From contig NZ_JAQMHR010000001.1 of assembly GCF_028309625.1 (NCBI RefSeq), forward strand, positions 434,001-498,000: DNA of 64,000 nucleotides, in the 5' to 3' direction. The notes under the pieces are model-generated. The model was not told the origin of the DNA. It made no database searches and saw only the letters and a program-made list of their open reading frames with translations. The position numbers were made by a program, and so were the translations under genes. Each line of letters starts with the position of its first letter. Within the stretch, counting starts at the first letter, position 1. Positions 45,510-55,233 of the stretch are shown here, one piece after another. The DNA is from Trichococcus sp. K1Tr. GTDB taxonomy: Bacteria > Bacillota > Bacilli > Lactobacillales > Aerococcaceae.

Positions 45510-46412
45510 TTATCTCTTATTTTTTTTTGTGTACATCGGTTTGCGGCCGACGATTTCCTCATGGAACTGCAGATAGTGTTCATATCTGTATGGGGCAACC
45601 TCTCCGGAGGCAACGGCCTCTTTCACCCGGCAATTCGGCTCGTTGATGTGCATGCAGCCGCCGAATCGGCATTGATCGTGCAGCGCTTCAAAGTCCGGGA
45701 AAAAGGAAGGCAGATCGACCGCTTCAATGTCGATCAAGTCGATTGTACTGAAACCAGGGGTATCGGCAATCAGAGCCTCCCCAACAGGATGCAACTCGAC
45801 ATGCCGCGTCGTATGGCGGCCCCTGCCCAAAGCGGTCGAGATTTCACCTGTCAGCAAATCCAATTCAGGCATCAGTTGATTCAACAAAGTGGATTTCCCG
45901 GCGCCGGATTGGCCCATAAACACCGCCATCCCTTTGCCCATGGTCCTGACCAGCTCCTCCAAAGACGAGGCTCCTTCAGGATAATCCGATAAGATCATTT
46001 TGTATCCGATCGATTCATAATAGGTTTTGTACTGAAGCATGTCCGTCTTAGCTTTTTCATCCAACAGATCAATTTTCGTAACGTAGATGATGGGACTGAT
46101 GTTGTTTGCTTCCAGATAAACCAGGAAACGATCCACCAGATAGGAAGAAAAATCGGGTTCGATCGCCGACATCACAATGACGCCAAAATCGACATTTGCC
46201 ACAGTCGGGCGAATCAATTCATTTTTCCTTGGGTAGATGTCCAGCAGAACGCCCTCCGTTAAGTTGTCACTTTCGAAATCGACAAAATCCCCAATAAGCG
46301 GAGCCATGTTTTTCACGCGGAAGTTCCCTCTCCCTCTCGTCTGATACGTTTGACCATCCACATACACATAATAAAATCCGCTTATTGCTTTCCTGACTTG
46401 TCCTTTTTGCAA
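45510..46412 (-). CDS. rsgA: ribosome small subunit GTPase RsgA
   Basis: Circularly permuted GTPase that checks late 30S maturation. The 300-aa protein has an N-terminal OB-fold, YVTKIDLLDE (G4), GQSGAGKSTLLNQLMPEL (G1), DTPGFS (G3) and a zinc-binding tail HDQCRFGGCMHINEPNCRV. In Bacillus it is a substrate of the kinase encoded just upstream. TTG start at 46412, 10 nt after AGGAGG. Its promoter overlaps the pknB terminator. Confidence 0.97.
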   Translation of the reverse strand: MQKGQVRKAISGFYYVYVDGQTYQTRGRGNFRVKNMAPLIGDFVDFESDNLTEGVLLDIYPRKNELIRPTVANVDFGVIVMSAIEPDFSSYLVDRFLVYLEANNISPIIYVTKIDLLDEKAKTDMLQYKTYYESIGYKMILSDYPEGASSLEELVRTMGKGMAVFMGQSGAGKSTLLNQLMPELDLLTGEISTALGRGRHTTRHVELHPVGEALIADTPGFSTIDLIDIEAVDLPSFFPDFEALHDQCRFGGCMHINEPNCRVKEAVASGEVAPYRYEHYLQFHEEIVGRKPMYTKKNKR

Positions 46413-46447
46413 ATCGACAACGCCTCCTAGTTTAGTTCTTTCTCTCT

Positions 46448-46477
46448 ATTCTACACTGTTCTACAAAAAAATGACAA
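46448..46477 (-). promoter_or_regulatory. rsgA promoter embedded in the pknB terminator
   Basis: -35 TTGTCA (46472-46477), 18-bp spacer, -10 TAGAAT (46448-46453). The -35 is part of the 3' arm of the terminator hairpin. Confidence 0.5.
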
Positions 46478-46506
46478 ACCATTTTGATGTTTGTCATTTT
46501 TTGTAG
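46461..46506 (-). terminator. pknB terminator
   Basis: Stem ATGACAAAC / GTTTGTCAT with an 8-nt loop and T7 on the minus strand; outer bases CTACAAAAA / TTTTTGTAG extend the symmetry, so it can work in both directions. Confidence 0.85.
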
Positions 46507-46517
46507 CCTATTTGTTT

Positions 46518-48560
46518 CTATTGTGTTAGTTCAGAAGCTTCGTTGATGACTTCGCCATCCCTTTCGATCCGGTAGGAAGCGGAACTGCCTTCCAGAATAC
46601 GGAAATTCAACGTCACGACCTCATCCGCCGCTATATCGAACTCACGGAATACGTCACTGAGGGCATGATCTTCGTCCTCTATGTAGATGACGATATGGTT
46701 CGGCTCATCGGAAGAACTGCTGCTGGCCGCATTGCTGGCCGCGTTTTCACTGCCTTGACTGTTGCTGCTCTCAGAAGCGGGTTCCGACACGGCTGCTGCG
46801 AGATAAGGAATCGTAATGGTGCGGCTGAATGAAACAACCTGCGGCTCTTCAGGACCTATCGAAATCACCACACTCAAGGCATCACCGGATACAAAAGCGG
46901 ATCCGCCTGCCAGACTTTGGCTTACGACCAGACCTGCTGCAATCGTATCTGAATAAGCTTCAGTGACCGTCAATGCGAGCCCGTATTGCCCTGCATAATC
47001 CTCGACGCTTTTCCGCGTATATCCCGATAGATCGCGCATCGTATAGGATTCATTTCCGTCGCTCACCAGAAACGACAGCGTAGTTTCGCTTGGTCTCACT
47101 TCCGCGCCAGGCTCTAAGCTTTGGCTGATGATATTGCCTGCAGCGACCTCGCTGCTGAATTCGTGTGTCCTTTCGATCGTAAAGCCTTCTTTACGCAAGT
47201 CTTCCAGAACACTTTCATATTCTTGGTCTTCATAGTCGAGAAGCGTGAACAATTCCTCGCCCAGACTGATGACCAGGTCGATTTCAGCACCGGCTTCAAC
47301 AGCTGCACCGATTTTTGGTGACGTTTCAATGACAGCATCTTCTTCGACTTCATCGCTGTATTCTTCCGTTATATCCCCCAAAACCAATCCTGCGTCTTCC
47401 AATGCGAGGCGTGCGCTGGATTGATCCATATTGGACACATCCGGAACAGTCAGCGCATCTGCTTCCTGGTTATTGTAAAAGAAGAGGAAAACGCTGGTGA
47501 TCAGACCCAAAAGCAACACGCCGAAGAGAACGAATGTCCAGTTCTTTCGTTTTTTCTTGCCTCCAGCTACCTCTCGCCCTGACTCGTATTCGTGGATCGG
47601 TTCAGCTTTCACGCCCGGGGGCGGCGAAACGATCGTGTTCCCGCTGTCCGCATTCGCCACTACTTCAGCGGATAGGGGGGTGAGTACTTTGGTTTCCTGC
47701 AACAGCGATACCGGCATAAACGGTGCTTCGTGCAAGCGTTCCTCATTCAGGCAAGTATCGAGATCCGCCATCATTTCTTCACAGGTAGCGTAACGGTCCA
47801 GCGGTTCTTTCGCCGTGGCCTTCAGAATGACATTTTCCAAACTTTGAGGAATCTCCGGATGGCTTTCCCGGATGAAAGGCATCGGTTCCTGAAAATGCTT
47901 CAGGGCGACGCTGACAGCCGACTCCCCATCGAAAGGAACCTTCCCGCTGAGCAATTCATAAAGGACAATCCCTAAAGCGTAGATGTCTGATTTTGAAGTG
48001 GCCATACTGCCTCTTGCTTGCTCCGGAGACAAGTAATGAACGGAGCCCAACAGCGTATTCGTCTGGGTGATCGATGTTTCCGACAGCGCAACCGCAATGC
48101 CGAAATCGGTAATTTTGATGCGATCCTGATTATCGATCAGAATATTTTGTGGCTTGATGTCCCTATGGATGATCCGGTTTTTGTGGGCCAATGCCACAGC
48201 CGACAAAACTTGGTGCATGATATGGATCGACTTCTCCGGCGAAACCCTGCCTTGAATGTCGATGTATTTTTTCAGATCCGTGCCATCGATGAATTCCATC
48301 ACGATGTATTGCAATTCATCTTCTTCATCCACATCATATACACCTACGATGTTGGGATGGATCAATTGCGTGGCTGAGAGGGCTTCACGTTGGAAACGGC
48401 GCAGGGCGTCCTTGTTGTTGCGGAAGTCAAAGCGCAATACTTTGATGGCGACCGGGCGATCCAGAATCAGATCATGGCCCAGGTAAACGTTCGCCATCCC
48501 GCCGCTTCCGATATGCCGGACGATTTTATAGCGGCCGCCTAATTTCTTTCCTGCCTCCAC
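46518..48560 (-). CDS. pknB: membrane Ser/Thr protein kinase with PASTA repeats
   Basis: Eukaryotic-type kinase (PrkC/Stk1/IreK type) sensing cell-wall fragments. The cytosolic kinase domain (about 10-270) has the Gly loop IGSGGMANV (17-25), ATP Lys40, catalytic HRDIKPQN (132-139, Asp134) and DFG (152-154). One transmembrane helix lies at 341-361. Three PASTA repeats follow (about 369-434, 437-502, 505-570). Then comes a Ser/Asn/Ala linker and an extra domain of about 60 residues (620-680), not a PASTA. The start is GTG 48560, overlapping prpC by 22 bp. In enterococci such kinases mediate cephalosporin tolerance. Confidence 0.96.
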   Translation of the reverse strand: MEAGKKLGGRYKIVRHIGSGGMANVYLGHDLILDRPVAIKVLRFDFRNNKDALRRFQREALSATQLIHPNIVGVYDVDEEDELQYIVMEFIDGTDLKKYIDIQGRVSPEKSIHIMHQVLSAVALAHKNRIIHRDIKPQNILIDNQDRIKITDFGIAVALSETSITQTNTLLGSVHYLSPEQARGSMATSKSDIYALGIVLYELLSGKVPFDGESAVSVALKHFQEPMPFIRESHPEIPQSLENVILKATAKEPLDRYATCEEMMADLDTCLNEERLHEAPFMPVSLLQETKVLTPLSAEVVANADSGNTIVSPPPGVKAEPIHEYESGREVAGGKKKRKNWTFVLFGVLLLGLITSVFLFFYNNQEADALTVPDVSNMDQSSARLALEDAGLVLGDITEEYSDEVEEDAVIETSPKIGAAVEAGAEIDLVISLGEELFTLLDYEDQEYESVLEDLRKEGFTIERTHEFSSEVAAGNIISQSLEPGAEVRPSETTLSFLVSDGNESYTMRDLSGYTRKSVEDYAGQYGLALTVTEAYSDTIAAGLVVSQSLAGGSAFVSGDALSVVISIGPEEPQVVSFSRTITIPYLAAAVSEPASESSNSQGSENAASNAASSSSSDEPNHIVIYIEDEDHALSDVFREFDIAADEVVTLNFRILEGSSASYRIERDGEVINEASELTQ

Positions 48561-49306
48561 TGCGGTTCCCCCTCTCTATCCGTAAAATCAGCCAAAAGGG
48601 CTGTGATGTTGTCCAGGCCGCCAGCCTCATTCGCTTTATCGACCAAGGAAAGGACTTTTTCTCCAAGAGGAAGCCAATCCTTCAGAACTTGGGCGATCTC
48701 TTCATCATCCATCATGTTGGTCAACCCATCGGAGCAAAGCAACAACAGATCCCCCTGCACAAGCGGCATGGCCATGATATCGATATCCAGTTTCCGGGAA
48801 ACGCCCAAGGAGCGCGTCAAAATGTTCTTTCTTGGATGATGCTGGGCTTCTTCAGGGGTTATTTCCCCTGATTTAATGAATTCATTCACCAAGGAATGGT
48901 CTTCCGTTATTTGACGGAGTTTATAATTTCTGTAGACATAAGCCCGACTGTCGCCGATATTGGCAATAATGATTTCCTTGCCCACGACGGCCGCCGCCAC
49001 CAAAGTCGTACCCATTCCATCCAGGTCGCTGTAATCCAACGATTTTTGAAAAACCAGATCATTGACGCGCTGGATGTTGGCGATCAGCCAACTAGACAAT
49101 TCTTCGCTGTTCGTGAAACGGGATCCTTTCCAGGCTGCACCCAGATGGGATACCCCCATTTCGCTGGCGACGTCGCCAGCCTTATGGCCACCCATGCCAT
49201 CGCATACGATCATGAGCGGCTGCTGGGCTTCATTCACGAAATAACCCACATAATCTTGATTGATTGCTCTATTTTTGCCTCTATCACTCTTGAAGGCTAT
49301 TTGCAT
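48539..49306 (-). CDS. prpC: PP2C-type Ser/Thr phosphatase PrpC/Stp
   Basis: A 255-aa metal-dependent phosphatase that opposes PknB. PP2C metal-site motifs are present: NQDYVGYF, CDGMGGHKAGDVAS, NIGDSRAYVYR, LCSDGLTNMMDDEEI and GGLDNITALLADF. Coupled to pknB by a 22-bp overlap, so kinase and phosphatase are made together. It lies 27 bp after rsmB. Confidence 0.97.
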   Translation of the reverse strand: MQIAFKSDRGKNRAINQDYVGYFVNEAQQPLMIVCDGMGGHKAGDVASEMGVSHLGAAWKGSRFTNSEELSSWLIANIQRVNDLVFQKSLDYSDLDGMGTTLVAAAVVGKEIIIANIGDSRAYVYRNYKLRQITEDHSLVNEFIKSGEITPEEAQHHPRKNILTRSLGVSRKLDIDIMAMPLVQGDLLLLCSDGLTNMMDDEEIAQVLKDWLPLGEKVLSLVDKANEAGGLDNITALLADFTDREGEPQWRQERN

Positions 49307-49333
49307 TCTTTCCCCTCAATTCTTTCTTATCAT

Positions 49334-50698
49334 TTACCTTTTTACCATACAGCTGATGAAGAATCCATCAGTTCCGTAATCATGCGGATATATCTGCACA
49401 AATCCTTCAGGAGTGAAAGATTTTTTATCCAAATAATCGGAGTGTATCGGGACGATTGCAAATTCGGCATGATTTTCAATGAATGTCTGGACAGTCATTT
49501 GATTCTCTTCTTCAGTAAGTGTACATGTACTGTACACCAAACGTCCACCTTTTTTTAGCAACGAACTTACAGAGTCCAGTATCCGAAGTTGTTCGTGATG
49601 CAAGTCCAAAAAGTCCTGCGCATTTTTCACATATTTGATATCCGGCTTCCTGCGCATCAACCCCAACCCCGAACAGGGGGCATCGACGAAAATGACATCA
49701 AAGGATTCCGGTGCAAATGCTTTGCCTGCTTCTTTCGCATCCATCACGCGGGTTTCGATGCGATCGGACACATGCAGACGCTCGGCATTTTGGTTGATCA
49801 AGCATATCTTGTGCTCATACATATCCAAGGCGATGACTTTGCCGTTTTCCGAAGCCGAGAGATAACTGGCCATGTGCGTCGTCTTCCCACCCGGTGCAGC
49901 ACAGCTGTCCAAAACCAGAAAATCCTTTTCCAGCTCTCCGACCGGTGCGACCAATTGACTCGATTCGTCCTGAATCGTAAGGACGCCCTCTTTGAATAGC
50001 GGGGAGTCAACGATTTTTCCGCCGCGGATCCGGATGCCCGAAGGTGAAACCGGACTTGGGACCACATCGTAACCCTCTGTTTGCAACAGTTCAAGAGCTT
50101 CTTCCCGGGACATTGCCTGTGACTGCAATCTGACCGATACAAAGGGATCTTCCAATAAGGAAAAAGCCATTTTTTCGGTCTCCTCGACACCGATTTTTTC
50201 AATGAAATAGGCGACGAGCCACTTCGGCAAGCTGGCCCCTACGCTGATGCGTTTCTTGGCATTGCTGATCGATTTCCAATCGCGCAGCCCATTCCGCTGC
50301 ACATTCCGCAATACGCCGTTCACATAACTGGCGATGCCCGCATGGCCCTTAGCTTTAGCTATCTCAACCGCATCGAAAAGGACGGCATGATCCGGAACCT
50401 TCGTCAAATAGACCATCTGATAGGCGGAGACACGCAATAAATTAGTGACCCAAGAAAGTTGTTTTTTGGGATCTTTGATGTATGCCGAAAGGCCATAATC
50501 CAAAGTCATTTTCCGCTGGATGACGCCATAGACAATCTCAGTCAATAGGCCGGCATCTTTTGGTGACAACTTTTCGGATTGGATGACTTTGTTCAGCAAC
50601 AGATTGGAATACGCGCCTTCATTCTCTACGCTCTCCAATATATCGACAGCCAGATAACGGACCGTATGCTTGATTTTGTTTTTAAGTTTATTGTCCAT
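49334..50698 (-). CDS. rsmB: 16S rRNA (cytosine-967-C5)-methyltransferase RsmB
   Basis: S-adenosylmethionine-dependent methyltransferase. An N-terminal NusB-like RNA-binding domain (about 1-130) is followed by the Rossmann catalytic domain with DSCAAPGGKTTHM, the DAPCSGLGLMRRKPDIKY motif and a second catalytic Cys in VYSTCTLTEEENQ. I use ATG 50698 (454 aa); a TTG three codons earlier is possible. Its start overlaps the fmt 3' end by 11 bp. rlmN, usually next in Bacillus, is missing. Confidence 0.96.
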   Translation of the reverse strand: MDNKLKNKIKHTVRYLAVDILESVENEGAYSNLLLNKVIQSEKLSPKDAGLLTEIVYGVIQRKMTLDYGLSAYIKDPKKQLSWVTNLLRVSAYQMVYLTKVPDHAVLFDAVEIAKAKGHAGIASYVNGVLRNVQRNGLRDWKSISNAKKRISVGASLPKWLVAYFIEKIGVEETEKMAFSLLEDPFVSVRLQSQAMSREEALELLQTEGYDVVPSPVSPSGIRIRGGKIVDSPLFKEGVLTIQDESSQLVAPVGELEKDFLVLDSCAAPGGKTTHMASYLSASENGKVIALDMYEHKICLINQNAERLHVSDRIETRVMDAKEAGKAFAPESFDVIFVDAPCSGLGLMRRKPDIKYVKNAQDFLDLHHEQLRILDSVSSLLKKGGRLVYSTCTLTEEENQMTVQTFIENHAEFAIVPIHSDYLDKKSFTPEGFVQIYPHDYGTDGFFISCMVKR

Positions 50699-51641
50699 CT
50701 GTATCAAACCTTGTACCTTCTTGGATTTCGCAGGCGCTGCCCCTCAAGTAATCCGCTGCTGACATGCGTTTTTTCCCTGCAGGTTGGAGTTCCGTCATTT
50801 TGAAGACGGTGCCCGCTCCGCAGGCTACATAAAGGGCTTCCTTGTCTGTTGCAAACACTGTTCCGGGTTCATCGTTCGTAGTGAGTTCGACGGCCTGTCC
50901 AGCCCATACTTTGATCCTTTGCCCGTCCAAAAGCGTATGCGCCACTGGCCATGGACGCATGCCCCGGACTTGGCAGGCCACTTGTGCGGCCGTTTTGGAC
51001 CAATCGATGCGTTCCTCTTCACGCTTGATGTTCGGCGAAAAGGTGGCTGCGGATTCATCCTGTTCTTGCGGCACGAGTTTGCCTTGGAAAAAATCAGGCA
51101 ATGTATCGATCAACAGATTTTTGCCCAGTTCGCTCAACTTCAGGAACATCGTCCCAACATCATCTGCCTCGGTGATGGGTATGGCTCTCTGCGCCAAAAC
51201 AGCCCCGGCATCCATTTTTTTCTCCATGTACATGATTGAGACCCCTGTTTCTTTTTCCCCGTTGATGATGGCGTAATGCACTGGTGCGCCACCGCGATAC
51301 TTCGGCAACAAAGAAGCATGCACATTGATGGAGCGGAAACGCGGAGCATTCAGCAGCTTGACCGGCAGAAATTGCCCATAAGCCGCTGTAACGATCAAGT
51401 CCGGCTTCGAGGCAATCAGTTCATCCATTTCTGGTGAACCGGATATTTTTTCCGGCTGATAGACCGGCAGACCATGCTTCAGTGCGGCTTCCTTCACCGG
51501 GGAAGGAGTCAATATTTTCTTTCTGCCTACCGGGCGGTCCGGTTGTGTGACAACCGCAATCACCTCGTAACCACGCTGCAATAAAGCCTCTAAAATGGGC
51601 ACTGAAAATTCCGGGGTGCCCATAAAAATGATTTTTTTCAT
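50688..51641 (-). CDS. fmt: methionyl-tRNA formyltransferase
   Basis: Formylates initiator Met-tRNA using 10-formyltetrahydrofolate. The 317-aa protein has MGTPEFSVPILEAL at the N-terminus and the catalytic NVHASLLPKYRGGAPVHYAI, with Asn, His and the later Asp. The C-terminal OB-like domain binds tRNA. The peptide deformylase gene often found before it is absent. AGGAGG precedes the ATG; priA ends 11 bp upstream. Confidence 0.97.
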   Translation of the reverse strand: MKKIIFMGTPEFSVPILEALLQRGYEVIAVVTQPDRPVGRKKILTPSPVKEAALKHGLPVYQPEKISGSPEMDELIASKPDLIVTAAYGQFLPVKLLNAPRFRSINVHASLLPKYRGGAPVHYAIINGEKETGVSIMYMEKKMDAGAVLAQRAIPITEADDVGTMFLKLSELGKNLLIDTLPDFFQGKLVPQEQDESAATFSPNIKREEERIDWSKTAAQVACQVRGMRPWPVAHTLLDGQRIKVWAGQAVELTTNDEPGTVFATDKEALYVACGAGTVFKMTELQPAGKKRMSAADYLRGSACEIQEGTRFDTDGQ

Positions 51642-51652
51642 TTGTATACCTC

Positions 51653-54058
51653 CTAGAAGAAATTGACCGGCTCTGAATCGATCGAAATATAGAGACCGCG
51701 CGCATTTTCTTTTTGTGACTCATCCAAAATCTGTTTCAACGCCGGATGTAGTTTGGTTTCCTGTTTGTATTTCACTAATATCTGAAAATAATAGCGGTTG
51801 TTCACTCTCGCGATGGACCCTTTCGATGGCCCGAGCATGATCGTGTCAGGCTCAAGTTTTTTTTGAAGGATCTCATGGATTTCATAAATTTTCTTTTGCG
51901 CTTTCTTTTCATCAGGGTTGCTTACGGTTATGAGCGCCGTATAAAAATACGGCGGATAACCCGCTTTATGCCTGAGCGACATCTCGGTACGGTAAAAGCC
52001 TTCGTAGTTGTGCTGTTGGGCAAAAAGGATGGCGTAATGATCCGGATTGTAGGATTGCACGATTACTTCACCGGACAACTCGGCGCGACCCGCGCGTCCG
52101 CTGACTTGAGCCAGCAGCTGGAACGTCCTTTCCGAAGACCGGAAATCCGGCAAGCCCAATGAAGTATCCGCATTGATGACGCCGACCAACGTGATGTTCG
52201 GAAAGTCCAATCCCTTCGCGATCATCTGCGTGCCCAGCAAGATGTCGGCCTCCCCTCTTCCGAATGCCGACAGGATAGCCTCATGGCCGCCTTTCTTGCG
52301 GGTGGTGTCCACATCCATGCGCAAAATGCGCGCATCAGGGAAGAGCGCCTGCAGTTCTTCCTCGATTTTTTGGGTTCCCGTACCGTAATAACGGAAATTG
52401 TGGCCCTTGCATTTCGGACAGGTGTTGGGGATTTCTTCCTCATGTCCACAGTAATGGCACTTCATCGTTTTGCTGTCCATATGCAAAGTCAGACTGATGT
52501 CGCAGTTCGGGCACTCGAGGACGAAGCCGCAATCCCGGCACATGATGAAAGAGGAATAGCCTCTTTTGTTCAGCATCAGCACAATCTGCTGTTTCTTCTG
52601 CAGCCGATCCGTGATCTTTTCCTGCAGCACCATGGAAAAGCTGCTGCGGTTGTTCGCTTTGAATTCGTCACGCATATCGACAATTTCGACCTCGGGCAGC
52701 GCCCGTTGATTGAAGCGTCCCTTCAATTCAACCAATGTGTAAACTTTTTTTTGCGCCCTGGCCCGCGACTCCAGCGAAGGCGTGGCGCTTCCCAGCACAA
52801 CCGGGCAATGATTATGCTTCCCGCGCCAGATCGCTATGTTCCGGGCATGATACTTCGGATTTTCGTCCTGCTTGTAGGTGCTCTCGTGTTCTTCATCCAT
52901 AATGATGATGCCGAGATTCTCAACCGGGGCAAAAATGGAAGAACGCGCCCCGACTACGACATCGGCATCGCCGCGGTGGATTTTGCGCCACTCGTCGTAT
53001 TTCTCCCCCGATGACAACGCACTGTGCATCACTGCCACCCGGTTTCCGAAGCGGCTCTTGAAGTGGTTGACCATCTGCGGAGTCAAAGCGATTTCGGGGA
53101 CAAGCATCAAGGCGGTCTTGCCTTGTTTGATCACTTCAGCGATCAATTGAAGGTAGACTTCGGTCTTTCCGCTTCCCGTAACGCCTTGCAGCAGAAAAAT
53201 CTCGTGCCGATTTTCCATGATGCTGGCACTCATCGTCCGGAAAGCTGCCGTTTGTTCGTCCGAAAGGGGCAGCGCTTCGGTTTGTTTGAACTGTCTATCC
53301 TTAAAGGGATCCCGGAGAATTTCCCGGTCTGCCGCTTTGAGCCAGCCTTTCTCTACGCCGGCCCGGATCGTGCTTGAACCGATGTCGAATTGATCCTTGT
53401 ATTCCTTGGACGTCAGCGGGGTTCCGTTCATGGACATGATTGCCGCCAACAAGGCTTGCTGTTGCTTGGCTGATTTTTTCAGGCTGCGGTATGCGTCTTC
53501 CAGACTATCCATTTCCAGATCGGAATAATAGACCTGCACCGTTTTTGCCTTCGCCTGGTTTTTGAGGATGTAATTGACTTCAATCTTCCCGGCTCGTTTC
53601 AATTCGATCAGTTGCGGCAAAATGCCGCGGTCGAGGGCATTTTCCCAACTCATTTTGCTTTTCCCTTGAAAAAGTCCGTAGAAGGTCTCCTCGTCCAATT
53701 CATCGATGATCTCAATTTCTTTTTCGTACTTCGCCTTCATCAAAGGCGGCAACATCGTCTGGTAACAATGGATCCGATAGGCATAAACGGTTTCCGCCAT
53801 TTCCTCGCCCAACAGAAGCAGCTCTTCGGTCAATGCCGGCTCGATATCCAATGGTTGGATGATTTCTTTCAGTTCCCCTTCAAAATCGGTGTGATCAGAA
53901 ATTTCCGTTATGAACCCTTGGATGATGCGCTTGTTGAAAGGCACCTCAACGCGCATGCCCTTGCCTAATTTATGCTCCATAGCAGGAGGGATCGCATAAT
54001 CAAAGGGACGATTGGTCTGCATTGCAGGTATATCGACAATCACTTTTGCAATTTGCAA
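51653..54058 (-). CDS. priA: primosomal protein N' (replication restart helicase PriA)
   Basis: Superfamily 2 helicase that reloads the replisome at repaired forks. The 801-aa protein has an N-terminal DNA-binding domain with RPFDYAIP, Walker A GVTGSGKTEVY, DEEHESTYKQ (motif II) and SATPSLESR. A cluster of zinc Cys (CRDCGFVLECPNC, CHYCGHEEEIPNTCPKC) and LLAQVSGRAGR (motif VI) follow. The start is TTG 54058 after GGGGAGGG. The gene heads priA-fmt-rsmB-prpC-pknB; coaBC, usually before it, is missing. Confidence 0.97.
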   Translation of the reverse strand: MQIAKVIVDIPAMQTNRPFDYAIPPAMEHKLGKGMRVEVPFNKRIIQGFITEISDHTDFEGELKEIIQPLDIEPALTEELLLLGEEMAETVYAYRIHCYQTMLPPLMKAKYEKEIEIIDELDEETFYGLFQGKSKMSWENALDRGILPQLIELKRAGKIEVNYILKNQAKAKTVQVYYSDLEMDSLEDAYRSLKKSAKQQQALLAAIMSMNGTPLTSKEYKDQFDIGSSTIRAGVEKGWLKAADREILRDPFKDRQFKQTEALPLSDEQTAAFRTMSASIMENRHEIFLLQGVTGSGKTEVYLQLIAEVIKQGKTALMLVPEIALTPQMVNHFKSRFGNRVAVMHSALSSGEKYDEWRKIHRGDADVVVGARSSIFAPVENLGIIIMDEEHESTYKQDENPKYHARNIAIWRGKHNHCPVVLGSATPSLESRARAQKKVYTLVELKGRFNQRALPEVEIVDMRDEFKANNRSSFSMVLQEKITDRLQKKQQIVLMLNKRGYSSFIMCRDCGFVLECPNCDISLTLHMDSKTMKCHYCGHEEEIPNTCPKCKGHNFRYYGTGTQKIEEELQALFPDARILRMDVDTTRKKGGHEAILSAFGRGEADILLGTQMIAKGLDFPNITLVGVINADTSLGLPDFRSSERTFQLLAQVSGRAGRAELSGEVIVQSYNPDHYAILFAQQHNYEGFYRTEMSLRHKAGYPPYFYTALITVSNPDEKKAQKKIYEIHEILQKKLEPDTIMLGPSKGSIARVNNRYYFQILVKYKQETKLHPALKQILDESQKENARGLYISIDSEPVNFF

Positions 54059-54086
54059 ATAAAGCCCTCCCCTTCATATTCTAACC

Positions 54087-54116
54087 ATTATATTACTAAA
54101 TTATGCCGATAAAGTC
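54087..54116 (-). promoter_or_regulatory. candidate priA promoter
   Basis: Consensus -10 TATAAT (54087-54092); the -35 (about 54110-54116) is poor. An inverted repeat ATGCCGA / TCGGCAT (54103-54109 and 54130-54136) surrounds this place. Confidence 0.35.
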
Positions 54117-54144
54117 TTCCCCGAGATTTTCGGCATCAAAAAAA

Positions 54145-54187
54145 TAAAACTACTGATTTTGAAGTTCAAAAACAGTAGTCTTTTTTC
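54145..54187 (-). terminator. rpoZ terminator
   Basis: Stem AAAAGACTACTG / CAGTAGTTTT (G bulged), a 17-nt loop and an ATTTTTTT tract on the minus strand. Confidence 0.8.
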
Positions 54188-54199
54188 ATTCCTATTCTA

Positions 54200-54415
54200 T
54201 TATCTTTCAGGGATGATGGATTTTGGATCGATTTCCAATTCGCCGGCAACTACTTCTTCCAGCGCACGTCCGACATTCTTGAATGACTGGTAAGTGTCCA
54301 ATAAAGGCTCGGAGCGATCATGCAATTGATGCGCTCTTTTGCTTGAAAGAATGACCATTGAATATTTTGAATCCACTTGCTCCAACAATTTATCGATCGA
54401 AGGATATAACATCAT
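54200..54415 (-). CDS. rpoZ: RNA polymerase omega subunit
   Basis: A 71-aa protein that helps RNA polymerase assembly. Begins MMLYPSIDKLLEQVDSKYSM, with the core ILSSKRAHQL and GRALEEVVAGEL typical of the family. It follows gmk by 6 bp, the standard gmk-rpoZ pair. AAAGGGAG precedes the double ATG. Confidence 0.96.
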   Translation of the reverse strand: MMLYPSIDKLLEQVDSKYSMVILSSKRAHQLHDRSEPLLDTYQSFKNVGRALEEVVAGELEIDPKSIIPER

Positions 54416-54421
54416 AATATT

Positions 54422-55033
54422 TTACTCCCTTTCATCCGCACAGATGGTATCCAGAATCCGTGAAACTTTCAAGTGTTCGCTTTGGATGATGCCAAGCACT
54501 TTCTGTACCGCATTCTCTACTGTGTCGTTTTCTACCGCATAATCATAATACCGCATCAAACTAAGCTCTTCAATAGCCTTTTCCATTCTTTGCTTGATGA
54601 TCGGCGACTCGTCCGTCCCGCGATTTACGATCCGTGATTCCAATTCGGTCATATCGGGAGGGGTCAAGAAGATGAATATCCCTTCAGGCATCCGTTCCTT
54701 CACTTGCATGGCACCTTGAACTTCGATCTCCAGAAAAATATCTTTTCCCGTATCCAACGTTCTTCTTACATAGTCGATTGGCGTACCATAGTAATTACCA
54801 ACGTACTCGGTATATTCCAACAGTTCATTATCGGCGATCATTCTCTCGAATTCTTCTCTTTCCTTGAAGAAATAATCTTTGCCATCCACTTCCCCTTCGC
54901 GCGCTTTGCGGGTCGTAGCGGAAATTGAATATATGAACTCCCGTTCACCACGAGAAAAAATTGCTTGTCTCACAGTCCCTTTGCCTACTCCCGAAGGTCC
55001 GGATAAGACAATCAACAATCCTTTTTCTGTCAT
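54422..55033 (-). CDS. gmk: guanylate kinase
   Basis: Phosphorylates GMP to GDP. The 203-aa enzyme has P-loop [31 protein letters not shown] (GMP site) and [23 protein letters not shown]. Length normal. It shares an operon with rpoZ. Confidence 0.97.
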   Translation of the reverse strand: MTEKGLLIVLSGPSGVGKGTVRQAIFSRGEREFIYSISATTRKAREGEVDGKDYFFKEREEFERMIADNELLEYTEYVGNYYGTPIDYVRRTLDTGKDIFLEIEVQGAMQVKERMPEGIFIFLTPPDMTELESRIVNRGTDESPIIKQRMEKAIEELSLMRYYDYAVENDTVENAVQKVLGIIQSEHLKVSRILDTICADERE

Positions 55034-55233
55034 TTAATGCCCACCATCCAATTATATTTTTACAGCATCGTACAGCCTAATGAGGCATTCCGTTTATTAT
55101 TTCATAGTTTAACACAATTTCGTCAAGGTTAAAACCTTTACTGGAGTCTTCCGCCAACATTTTGTTAGTTACCGTTTTCAGCAACGGCACTCCTGAATGG
55201 GACGCGGTTGCCTCACGAAAGCGCCGGAAAGAC
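55034..55233. other. intergenic region between gmk and the V-ATPase terminator
   Basis: About 200 bp. A minus-strand TTGACG near 55120 could be a gmk -35, but I find no -10 at proper spacing. A plus-strand frame through here has no ribosome site. Nothing else is seen. Confidence 0.4.
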
